Shown: piece after piece, positions 23,381-33,983 of the stretch
Position numbering within the stretch: position 1 is the stretch's first letter
Layout: the number at the start of each line of letters is the position of its first letter
Assembly: GCA_958298945.1 (NCBI GenBank)
Contig: OY282610.1
Location: forward strand, 37,021,667 to 37,085,666
Source: Atherix ibis
Lineage: Eukaryota > Arthropoda > Insecta > Diptera > Athericidae
Reading direction: 5' to 3'
Length of the DNA stretch: 64,000 nt
Made by a program: the position numbers and the translations under genes
The notes under the pieces: generated by a model
The model's input: the letters and a program-made list of their open reading frames with translations, nothing else
Database searches by the model: none
Told to the model about the DNA's origin: nothing

Positions 23381-23940
23381 AAAGGGTCCTAATTAAAAAA
23401 ATTTATGCTTTAAAATTCATTTTTCAAAATTAAAAGCATACAGTTTTTAATTAGGACCTCTAATATATATTAAGAGCCTAATTTGACAGAATTTATCCAT
23501 TTTTGACAAAGAAGGTTGCATATTTCGAAAATGACAGCATCATTTTTTTTTTAAATAAGGACCCCAACTTCAAAAGTTAGGACCTCAAAATTAGAAATAA
23601 AAATATGATATTAGAACAAATTAACCATGTTTGAAGTATTCGATCCGAAATTTTAAAATGAGTAGACCATATAATGAAATTAGGACCCCAAGTTCAAAAA
23701 TTAGGACCCCAAAATTAAAAATAAACATATAATATTAAAAAAAATACACCAGCTTTGAAGTTTTGGACCCGCAATTTTAAAACTAATAGCAAAAGTTAGG
23801 ACCTCTAAATTAAAAATGTAATCCTCAAAAGTTAGGACCTCTAAATTAAAACTGTATGCACATATTTTAGAAATGAAGAAATCTTATTTGGAAGAAAACG
23901 CACCAAATTTTATGATTAAGACCTCATATTTTAGAATCGC
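23380..23940. repeat. Irregular array built on TTAGGACC(T/C)C
   Basis: AGTTAGGACCTC or ATTAGGACCCCAAAATTAAA recurs about ten times at uneven spacing, often followed by AAATTAAAAATAAA and ATATGATATT. Looks like an old, eroded minisatellite. No coding content. Confidence 0.7.
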
Positions 23941-23944
23941 TCGT

Positions 23945-24020
23945 TTGTTTGTATGTAAGGTCTCTGAGACAAAAGCCAGAAACCATTTTGGCAACACCAT
24001 GTCGTGCGTGGGTTGGAATT
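23945..24020 (+). repeat. Dispersed repeat family member B
   Basis: TTGTATGTAAGGTCTCTGAG, then ACAAAAGCCAGAAACCATTT and TGGCAACACCATG. The minus strand at 30830-30905 reads TTGTTGTAAGGTCTTTTAGG then CAAAAGCCAGAAGCTATTTT. Clear relatives about 7 kb apart in opposite orientation. Confidence 0.6.
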
Positions 24021-24905
24021 GATAGACTACCAAATGAAACTGGTCGAACATAAGTTAACAATTGGAAGTTGTTAAATTCGGTGCGGCATATTCGATTTAT
24101 TAAAGAGAGGACTTAGCAAAGGAATGGTTGAGTCAAGGAATTCCACAACGGAAGGAGTCCTGCTCAAAAAGAAATTCTGGATTAAATGGCAAGATCGCTT
24201 AGAATATGAAAGGTGGTAAGTTGGAGACCACAGGTGTGACATAACGGACGAGCGTGGTGCCCGAAAAGAAAATCATGGATTCCAAGCCCAATGTGAGATT
24301 CTGAGAAGATTTTTCATAATTTCGTAATGGTTATTGGTGAGTGGACTGGCTTTACGAATATGGGGAAAGAAATCTTCCCTAGAACCCAATGCAACTCAAC
24401 GTAACCAATACCGAATACAATAGAGAACCTGGTCATCTAGTGAGCTCCTCTCAACATTGTCCGAACTACATATTATTCGAAAACAGAAAATTTTCCTAAT
24501 AAAATACTTCATTTTATGTTACAAATTCTTGTTTTGTTTTATGTGTTTTTAATTTAATTTTAAGAGAACAAGGACCATTATTTAATTTAAGATGAAATTG
24601 ACTATAAAACAAATTACGATAAAAAAATGTCCATACTTTTAATGATTTTTACCAGAGAAATAAGAAATGAGAAAGCAAATAATCACCATCTCCCATGAGG
24701 AGTGTAACAGCATTTCATTAAGCTCTGAGTCCGGTAGAACTTTTTTTTTGGCGGGAAATTCAAATTCGATTATTTAAGAATACGCTCACCACTCTCCCTC
24801 CTATGACGTATAGAAAACTATTAAATATTGCACAAATTTCAATTCAAATAGTATATAAAATCGTAATTGTTTTCAATATTAAATAAAGTTTATATTTTTT
24901 TTTTT
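24021..24905. other. Intronic DNA, no gene seen
   Basis: A more balanced block at 24060-24470 has scattered open stretches on the plus strand (for example KWQDRLEYERW) that vaguely recall non-LTR retrotransposon tails, but no diagnostic motif is present. The rest is AT-rich. Confidence 0.35.
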
Positions 24906-24950
24906 AACCATAAATAATAAAAGAAAATTTTCTTTTTATTATTTATGGTT
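24906..24950. repeat. Near-perfect palindrome, 22 bp arms
   Basis: Left arm AACCATAAATAATAAAAG plus AAAA. The right arm is its exact reverse complement with one additional T, and there is no spacer. It could extrude as a cruciform or fold as an RNA hairpin. Confidence 0.9.
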
Positions 24951-25077
24951 TATTTATTTTTGTTTATATTTTAAATGAATGATAACTATTTTAAAACAAC
25001 AAAAGAATCAAAACCAATTTCCACAAATGAATGATATTGTATAATAATAAGTAAAAAAATTCAAATGAAGGTAAATT

Positions 25078-25108
<31 letters not shown>

Positions 25109-25109
25109 G
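25078..25109. repeat. (TAA)n microsatellite
   Basis: About ten uninterrupted TAA/AAT triplets. Confidence 0.95.
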
Positions 25110-25474
25110 CAGAGGGGAAAAATAACAACGAAAAACGTAACATTTCGCATACCAAAAATTCCATAATTATGACGTCTTGTAGTAAGGTGTATTAGAAGAT
25201 AGAGGAAGAAAGAAACAGAGATAGAGAGGTCGAAAGCGAGAGAAAGAGTTATACTGATAAATTGGACGAAAACATAAGAGAAAAATAACATGTTACTATC
25301 TACTTTGCAGAAACTTGATTTGGCCAATAAAAAATAATAACCAATATTAAGAAGTACAAGAATAATATTTGCATCTTTCTTTTACAGCATATTATATCCT
25401 ATTGTCTATCTCTTTTTAACTCTTGGTACCGCTATGATAAACAATTGTTCACTTGCTGTCGAATCTCTTTCAAG

Positions 25475-25569
25475 TCTACCGTACAAGTCCAAGAAACTCT
25501 ACAGAACGTGAGAAGTTTCTCAAGTTGCTGAGAGCGCATTACGAGAAAGAGCAGAAAAAACTGAAGCCG
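25475..25569 (+). other. Candidate unassigned coding exon
   Basis: Preceded by a pyrimidine-rich stretch ending CTCTTTCAAG and followed by G/GTATTT. The 95 nt open frame reads VYRTSPRNSTEREKFLKLL then RAHYEKEQKKLKP, a charged helical segment with coding-like codon use in otherwise AT-rich DNA. The acceptor uses AAG and the donor is weak. I do not recognise the family. It could be an exon of the RapGEF gene, of another gene, or a chance frame. Confidence 0.28.
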
Positions 25570-25619
25570 GTATTTCGAAACAAGTTTTTCCTTTCTGTCC
25601 CGTTCTCATGTTCAACAAA

Positions 25620-26163
25620 TACTTTTTTTTTTGGAATATTTTGTTGTTGTTTTTTTATTTTTTGTTGTTGAAATTTTCCAGAAAAAGAGAAAAAGAGAAA
25701 GAAACACATCGACAGAGCAAGAGACAAAGAAAGTCACAAAACATATGCGAAAAGAATTTATGTCAAAAGAAAAAGAACAAAAAAAAAGAATATTTAAAAT
25801 TGTATTCGTTTGTATGACGCCCCCCTTTCGCCTTATAAATTCATAAAATAATATTTGTCGTCCGGTTACCAACCATAGGCAAAGTAAGGGCAAAGAGTAA
25901 ATCATATGCTCTGAGTATGGTGGTGTGTAGATGACGCACAGCCACAGAGCCTATTCTACAATATTAGTAACGCTGGACTAATGCCATGGTATTACGTACA
26001 TAGCGCGCTGGAGGGTGAAGAGCATGTAATTTTACTGGTCCATTTTCCCTACTATATGACAGCCCAACCGCATACCAGAGTGCAGCAGAGCACAAAATGT
26101 AAACTAAGCAGCAGAGTGACCAACGAAGGAGAGATTTTTTTTTTTTTCATAAAATCGTGTATG
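25620..26163. other. Intronic DNA, no gene seen
   Basis: T/A-rich with a purine-rich stretch (GAAAAAGAGAAAAAGAG). Overlapping open frames on both strands here are low-complexity and are not supported. Confidence 0.4.
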
Positions 26164-26468
26164 TACACTGTTGGACAAAACTATCTAACCAATCATTGCT
26201 GGAAAACATTGCAACCCCCCCCCCCCCCCTCGCAATTGGTGCTATTTTAACTAAAATCATATTTTGAGAAAAAAAAATAATTAATTCAATTTTTGTTAAG
26301 AAAATTATTTCCAAAACGGAAAGAGACAAATTCTGATAGTTTTCCGACACCGCGCTGATGTGGTTGCAGTTACCGCAACTGTGACCGATCCCACAATTTT
26401 AACGTGAGAGTTTTGTCCAGTTTTGAGAGAAATTCCACCGCAAACATTTACTTTTGGCCAACAGTGTA
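26164..26468. mobile_element. Tc1-like MITE, 305 bp
   Basis: Bounded by TACACTGTTGGACAAAAC at the left and, on the minus strand at the right, TACACTGTTGGCCAAAAGTA. A TA dinucleotide sits at each outer edge, as expected for Tc1/mariner insertions. The CACTGTTGGxCAAAA terminus is of the Tc1 class. There is no transposase, and the inside holds a long C run (about 26215-26229). GTTTTGTCCAGTTTTGAGAG near 26410 repeats the end motif internally. Confidence 0.85.
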
Positions 26469-29400
26469 TCTCATAATCAGATTATCTGTCTTCATGCACG
26501 TGTACCGTGAGTTCTTGAGCTCCCATCCGGTAGCAGCAGTAGAGTTACTCTCGCACACGTAATTAGTAATAGGCTCGTTGATTGTACACACTCAATACGA
26601 CTGGTGGTTGTGTCTCCTATTCAAAGTGTACTCTCACTTCGATAGCTCTCCCACAGAACAGGAGAACACGGAATGTAATACAAAACGAGAGCGTCATGCC
26701 ATCGTAAATAATGTCGTAAAATCTTTTCGTACTCTTCTGATCATGTGTTTTGTTACTTTTCTCACTATAGGTCGCTATATTGATTTCGTATTCGAAACAA
26801 AACGAATAACTGAGAAAATGAACAAATCGAAAGAGTACCATATGTCTGTAAATCGTTAGGAAAAACAGAGAAAGAAAATTTTCCAGCGAGAGCAATGAAA
26901 ATGGAAAGAGTTTAGACGAATCACCTTCACACAGCAGTAGGCTCTTAGCAGCAAAAGTGTGAGGTATATTCAATTCTATAGACGAGTTTTAACGTGGTTC
27001 CGTGGCGTTTGATATTTTTTTTATTGTCTCCGTTTCACGTTTCGAATGTGAATTTTTATTTTTTAAACAATTTTTCTCTCTTAAAGTTTTGAAGTTTTTA
27101 ACTGTATTTTTGGTTTTTTTTTTTTTTAAATAAAAAATAAAATCAATTTTCTATTTTGGAAATTTTGTAATTTTTTTAAAATAATATCGTATAAGTGGGT
27201 TGGTGGTGGTGGTGGTGGTGGTTTCTTTCATATAGAAAAAGAATATCGAATTTTAATTAAATTTGATTTTTATTTATTATTATTATTTTGTTTGTTTGTT
27301 TGTTTTTTTTTTTTTTTTAAATAAATTTAATAAAAGTTTGTTTTTAATATATATTTAAAAAATATATATACATATTTATAATATTCGGGATTTCAATTGA
27401 AAAGTTTTTGGTGTGTCATTTTCTGATTTTCTTTAAAAACAAAAAAAAAAAAGAAAGAAGGAAAATTAACTTAATTGAAAAGTGTTGTGTTTTTTTAATT
27501 ATAAAGAATTGATATTTTTAAAAGTAAAAAATAAAAAATAAAAATTTGATTATTCGATAAATAATTGTAAATCAAATTAAAACAAAAATATATTAAATGA
27601 GATTTTATTGGTGAAAGAAAAAGTCCATGTTTGAGTTTCCAATTTGATTTGTTTTATTCGAATTCTGTTTTGTTTTTTTGTGGGCAAATTATAAAAAATA
27701 TTCTCTGAAATATTTGTTTGTTTACATGTTTTTTTCTTAAATTAATATTTTTAAACATAATCCAAAAAAAAAAAAAAAAAAAAAAAACAACAAAAAAATT
27801 TATTATTTGTGCAACTGTTTGATGAGTGATGATAATCAAATCTTCTGTCAAAAATTAATGTTATTAGTTTTAATATTTTTTTTTTTTCGGTTTTCAAACA
27901 TTTTTATTATTGTGCTCTTTTTGGTGGTAGTTTGAGATAAATACCATGTGATATTATTACACAGAATAGAAGAAGAACAAAAGAGATTAACATGAAATTT
28001 TGACAACTTTTACCAAAAGTTTGAAAAATTCTCGAAAAGTTGCAATTTTTACACGCTTACCTTATAATTTATTAGTTTTAACAAACAAACAAAAATACCT
28101 ACTCTTATTTATACAAAAGAAACAAAAACCCCTCTGCAATTAAAAAGTGTCAAATTTTTTCAAATTTTTCATTTTATTGACGTAGTTTTAAAAGTTATTA
28201 GAAAATTTTTGTTCTTTTGCAAAAAAAAAGGACATAATCAGTTATATTAATAAAATAAGTAATAACATTAAAAATAAAAATGTTTTTTTAGTTACTAAAT
28301 TGTACGTCAAAAATAGCAGTAATTTTTTTTTTTTTAAAAACCAAAGAAAAAAACTCGAAAAACTTTTCAATTTGTTACCAGCCAACGCGCGCGTTTCTTT
28401 TCTTTTGTCGTTCAATTTTCTTTTAGTGTTTTTTTTTTCTTCTTCTTTTTTGGTTGTTGATTGTTTCATTGTTTTGTTGCTTGGTGAATGTTGATGTTCG
28501 TGCGTTTGTTGTTGTTGTTGTTGTTGTTGTTGCTTTTGGTGACATTCATTGTTGATGATGCTAATCCTAATACCAATGAAAGTTACCTCCTCCCACTCTC
28601 TCTTCTCTTTCATCCTTTCATTATGTGTTTAAAAGTGTTCAGGGGGGGGGGGAGGTGTGGCTAACAATTTCTCATGTCCTCTCTTTTGCTTTGCAATCAA
28701 CTACAAATAGACAGGATTGATTCCTTTTTAGTAGAAAATCAATCAACTTTCGAGTTGATGATTGTTTTTTTCTTCTTCTTCTCTCCATTCAATTGTGCTG
28801 CTAATTATTTTGTGTATTTATTACAACGTCAACAGAAATGTTAAATAAATGGAATCAAATAAAAATAAAAACAAATAATTCTAATCAATATTCTTCTACG
28901 TTTTTATGGACAAATAAATAATTGCATTCATAAAATTCTTATTGAAAACGGTAGAAAGCACTTTGTTCAATTTCAATAATACCTGTTGAGAGGAAGGGTT
29001 AATAATTGTTGAGAGCAAAGGAATATTTTTAACCAAAAATAGTATTTTTTTTTGGGTTTTTTTTTTATTGAATAATTAGAAAAATTACTTGATTAAAAAT
29101 ATATAGAAAATTCAAATACTTGTGGAGAGGTGAGGTATACCTCTTGTTAATACCATTTTTTTTGTTCGTTTGAAAATTTATGTTAAAGCATAAATTTAAA
29201 AAAAATATCATTTTTTTATGTAAAAAAAAAAACTATTGGCTTAAAAATAAAATATCAAAAATTCCTTTTTTTACAATAAAAAAAAAGTTTCAAAAATTTT
29301 GTTTTTGTTTTAATTTATGGATGAAAATATTTAAAAAAAAAATAATTATAAATAAATAAAATTTTTTTGAGAAATAGTATTTTTTTACTAGAAATAGAAA

Positions 29401-29619
29401 TAGTATAAAAAAAATGCACTTTTTCTTTTGGGAAATAGTATTTTTAATAATAATAATTTTTTTTTTTACTTCTCAGAATTAATTTTAAATAGTTTTTTTT
29501 TCTATAATTTTTTTTTACAATTTCTCAAAGGTAAGAGTTTTTTTTTTGGCAGTTTTAAAAATAATTTAAATTTAAAAATTTATTGTAGTTTTTTTTTTTT
29601 TGGTTTTTGGGTTTTTTTT
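26469..29619. other. Low-complexity intronic DNA, no gene seen
   Basis: AT-rich with many homopolymers, a GGT run at 27197-27222 and a GTT run at 28505-28532. The GTT run gives a poly-Gln frame on the minus strand (about 28242-28613) that is repeat-driven and has no other coding support. Confidence 0.45.
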
Positions 29620-30605
29620 GTGCTAGAAATTTCGGTTTTCAATTTCAAAAATACCCTTTAAAAATAACGTTACAATAAAAATAATTTTATTTACAAAAAT
29701 CCCCTTCATTAAAAAAAGAAATTATGATTTTTACAAAAATCCCCTTCTAAAAAGGTACAATATAATTTTTTCTAAGTTCAGTTGGGTTCTAAGCACGAAA
29801 TTTCGACTTTTTAAAAAAAAAGTATACCGACACTAACAAACCGCCCCCCCCCCCCCCCCCCTGCACATGCTTTTTTTCTTTATTTAATTAAATTTTCTTT
29901 TTTTTTGGTATATTAAATAATTTAAAATAAATTCAAAAATTTATTGTAGTTTTTTATTATTTTTGGGTCGTTTTTTATTTTTGTGCTACTAAAAAGTTAC
30001 TTTTCTAATCTTTTATAGAATAAAAAGTGGGGACGTGCTAGAAATTTCGGTTTTCAATTTCAAAAATACCCTTTAAAAATAACGTTGCAATAAAAATAAT
30101 TTTATTTACAAAAATCCCCTTCATTAAAAAAAGAAATTATGATTTTTTACAAAAATCCCCTTCTAAAAAGGTACAATATTATTTCTTCTAATTTGAGTTG
30201 TGTTCTAAGCACGAAATTGAGACTTTTTTTTTTAAAGGTATTAACTACCCCTTTAAATTCAACCTCCCCGCCCTTACCCTACTTTTTTTAAACTAACTTC
30301 AATTTTTTTTTATATATAAATTTTCTAAATATATAGAAAATTAAAATACTTAAGGTTAAAACAAAAAATTAAAGAAAAATATCCTTTTTTTATGTACAAA
30401 AAAATAATGGTTAATAAAAAAAATTGCTTTTGTTTTAATTTTGTGGATGAAAATATTTAAAACAAATTTTTTAAAAATAACGTTACAATAACAATAATTT
30501 TATTATAAAAATAAATAATTTCAAAGAAAAAGAAATTATGATTTTTTACTAAAATCCCCTTCTAGAAAGGTACAATATTTTTTATTTTTAGTCTAATTTG
30601 AGTTC
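29620..30605. repeat. Three tandem copies of a roughly 400-415 bp unit
   Basis: GTGCTAGAAATTTCGGTTTT starts at 29620 and 30035. The shared part TAAAAATAACGTTACAATAA, ACAAAAATCCCCTTCATTAA and CCCCTTCTAAAAAGGTACAA then follows. A third, 5'-shortened copy runs from about 30470 to 30605. A C-rich tract (29840-29860) lies between copies 1 and 2. Confidence 0.8.
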
Positions 30606-33600
30606 TCTTCTTTAAGATACCTCAAGCCAACCCCCCAGCCCCCCCTTGCCATTCCCCCTTACCGGAAATACTTTAATTTAATTTAATATAATTTTAGTTT
30701 TATTTGTTAAAATTACAATTATTATTCAAAAAAGTTAAAGCCTCAAGCCTCAAAAAAAAAAAAAAATTATAAAAACTATTCAAAAAGTAAAAGCCTCAAG
30801 CCTCAAAAAAAAAAAAAAATTCCAGTAACAGCCACCAAATGGCCTCATGGTCGTGGCGCTACAAAATAGCTTCTGGCTTTTGCCTAAAAGACCTTACAAC
30901 AACAGAAAAAAAAATCAATAACAATTCAAAGAGGAATATTTACTGTCAAATAAAAAAAAAATAATAATAATTTCTCAAAATATTTACTGTCAAAAATAAA
31001 AAAAACCTCCTTTATATCCAGTAGATAAAATTTCCAAAAAAATCACAGAAAATATTTTAATAGCGTTTATAAAATATTTAAAGAAAAAATAGAAGAGAAA
31101 AAATAAACACTGAATAAAAACAACTGTTAGAATGTAGAATTTTGAATAGCGGCGAATGAAAATTTCTAATATTAATAATAATGCCCCTCTCCTCCGCCAC
31201 CAATAAAAAGAGTACGTCCAACTGTACATGATTGTGATAATACAACACATTCATTAACAAATAATACTTGTTAAAGCATCTACACACCCATTAATAAGAG
31301 TACAAATGCATACGCACACGATCGAAGTTATACTATTGGTATAGTATGTGGATTTGGAAGCGGTACGGGCGCACATGCAGAAGGGTATTCGAAATGGTGT
31401 TGGTAGATTTGTCTGGTTAGGTCAGGTTTGGAATGGAAGGTAGCGTTAGCGCTGGGTAGGTTAGGTCGATTAGCTAGTTAACTACCTACCAAGGAGTGGT
31501 CAATTTCCATCAACGGTGGGGGGTGGGGTAACGTGATATCACTTTTGGGTTATAGACTTCGTCCAGCATTAGTAGCACTCTAGCACCAGGCATCAGTCAC
31601 CAGTGTTGGTTGGGATGACAGCAACAGCATCACCAACAACGGTGGTATCGGCCGTCTTGCTCATTCGTTTTGAAGATTTTTACTATTAACCATTAATAAA
31701 TCATTCTTCCTCGTTCTGGCAGATTTTTTATTCCCGTTTACTATCGTCACCCTCCCTACATGAGCATATATAGTAATATTAGTTTACAATCCAAAACGAT
31801 ATTATTGCCTATGTGAATGCATAGGATTTTTTTTTTTGGGGTTTTCGTTGATGTAGAAAAAATCCATGTTTGTACGGATGTGTATGTTGACGGAGGACAG
31901 CATATGGGCTATATGATACTCGTATAGAGACGGACAATAATAGTCTGTGCCTGTGCCCGGCCTTTTCATGAGAAAAATTGTAAAGTAAACCTTAAATTTA
32001 AGCAGCACGTGCAGCAATAGGAAATCTTGTTATTATTTTTTTCGTCTTCTTCTTTTCTTTAAAGTTTTCGAAATTGTGTGGAAAAAGAAATGCGTGCGAA
32101 TGAGAGAGAATAATTTGAGAAGAGTTTTGAGGAGGAAAATAAAATTTTGAATGGTCATATAAAATGGAATTTTTTTTTTGAAAAAGGAAAATAATATGAG
32201 AAATGTGAAAATTAGAGTGGAATAGGAATATTTAAAAACAATAAATAATAGTAAAAATATTGATAAGACGATGGACGGCAAAAGGAAAATGTACTGAAAT
32301 TGAAAACGACGAGAACAAGAGAGAAGGGCAACATGCAATAATAAATATTACTCCCATATACTGACCGTGGCGCTATCTGCCGACTATTTTCTTAGGTCCA
32401 GATTCGATTTTTGTTTTTGCTGTCATCAACATTTTTGCTTTTGTTTTAATGAATTTTTTGTTTTGTTTATCATTATTGATATGTTGAGACCATATTCTCA
32501 ATATCTGTGCAATGATTACGGTACACCTACCTGATTCTGTTCATACATAAACAAAAAAAAAATGCTCTTAGATTGAGAAATGCATAAAAAAAAAAATTTA
32601 AATTCATTCGAAAATTATGTATTTATGTGTGCGATGGTGCGTTTGCGGGAGTATGCATATATAATTTGTTTACTTCTTTTTTTTAAACTGGAGGTCTGTA
32701 CTAGCTACTATCTATCACCTTTTAGACCTTTATCACTCCATGCTCGCACTGTGCACCTTACACGAAACAAACGCACATGCACACACACACAATCGTATGA
32801 CAGAAAGAAAAGAAAATTTCAATAACTGTCATATCATTATTAAAAGTGACCCTAAACGTTATCTTTTTATGGTAATATTATTTGAGCAACAGAAACAAAG
32901 CGTAAACACCAAAAACTAATTTTTTTTTTGTTGACAGAAGAGGTTTTTTCTTCTAATTTCATTAATTTTTACATAATTTTTCTTCTATTAAATTTTATGT
33001 TTTTTTTTCTTTTCTTTTTTTTTTATTTCAAAATTTCATAAATAAAATTGGGTCACTTACAGTTTCTTCATAAATTTTTGTTTTTGAATAATTTAGGGTC
33101 GATTTGGTAAAATCTTAATTTTGGGTCACCTATACTTTTTGTTTTGTTTTTGTATTTTAATTATTTTTGATGCGATAAATGAGATTATTAAAATTGCTTA
33201 ATGTCCCTTACCTGTACCTGGTTGGATTAGAATACCTTAACCTGAAATTTCACTTTCGCTGATAATTTGTGGTAGCAAAGATTGAGCATCTGCGATATGG
33301 TAGTTTTTTTTTGTAAAGAATTTTCTAATGGATCAACCATATGCTGTGTATTAGGGCCAATTCTTTACTTATAAGGAATCGAGTTTTTTTCATATCAGGT
33401 ACCATGTGTTACTGATATACTGAATGGAATGATATGATATTGATTAGGAACCACGTGCACCGAATAAGGGATAACGTGTCATGTGTATGATGATGTTGGC
33501 TCATTGATTAAGAGGTAAAAATAGGAATTTCATAATTTAAAAAAAACTGAGGTCCCAAAGAAAAATTTTGAGAAGAGTAAATCGAATTTTTTTTTTTGGT

Positions 33601-33983
33601 CAAATCTTTTAGTAGGGCGAGACCTTTAATTATGATTATTATTTTCTGATTCTTTTATAACAAAATTATTAATTTAGAAGTAGATTTTTTGTTTATTTTT
33701 GGGTACCATTTGGTGACATTAGGTTTCGTGTGGGTGAGCCATTATAAGTTTGTTGAATGAAGCTGGTCTTTTTATAGTAGGTCTAACCGATTCTGGTATA
33801 GAAGAATGTTATTCTATGTTTGATCAGCTAAAAAGTGGACTTGGAAATGAAATTTTTGGATCTACAAGTAGCTTCTAAAATGGGAGGAATCCTAGTCGAA
33901 AGGAAGTTTCGGCTTTGCTTATATTCACTCAATAAACTCGTTTTGTGCAAGAATTTCACTAAGGATGTTGATTTGGATAATGA
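30606..33983. other. Intronic DNA, no gene seen
   Basis: Includes a short direct duplication (AAAGCCTCAAGCCTCAAAAA at about 30738 and 30791), a dispersed-repeat member (30830-30905), and a more GC-balanced, CA/GT-containing block at 31280-31640. Rest AT-rich. No supported exon. Confidence 0.4.
30830..30905 (-). repeat. Dispersed repeat family member C
   Basis: Minus-strand TTGTTGTAAGGTCTTTTAGG, CAAAAGCCAGAAGCTATTTT, GTAGCGCCACGACCATGAGG. It is similar to members at 23205-23285 and 23945-24020, with a shorter match at 44911-44965. Confidence 0.6.

Noticed and set aside
24060..24470. Possible retrotransposon tail (KWQDRLEYERW)
   Set aside because: No reverse transcriptase, endonuclease or zinc-knuckle motif, so the resemblance is too weak to call.
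28242..28613. Minus-strand frame with poly-Gln
   Set aside because: Driven by a (GTT)n microsatellite and A/T runs. No coding support outside the run.
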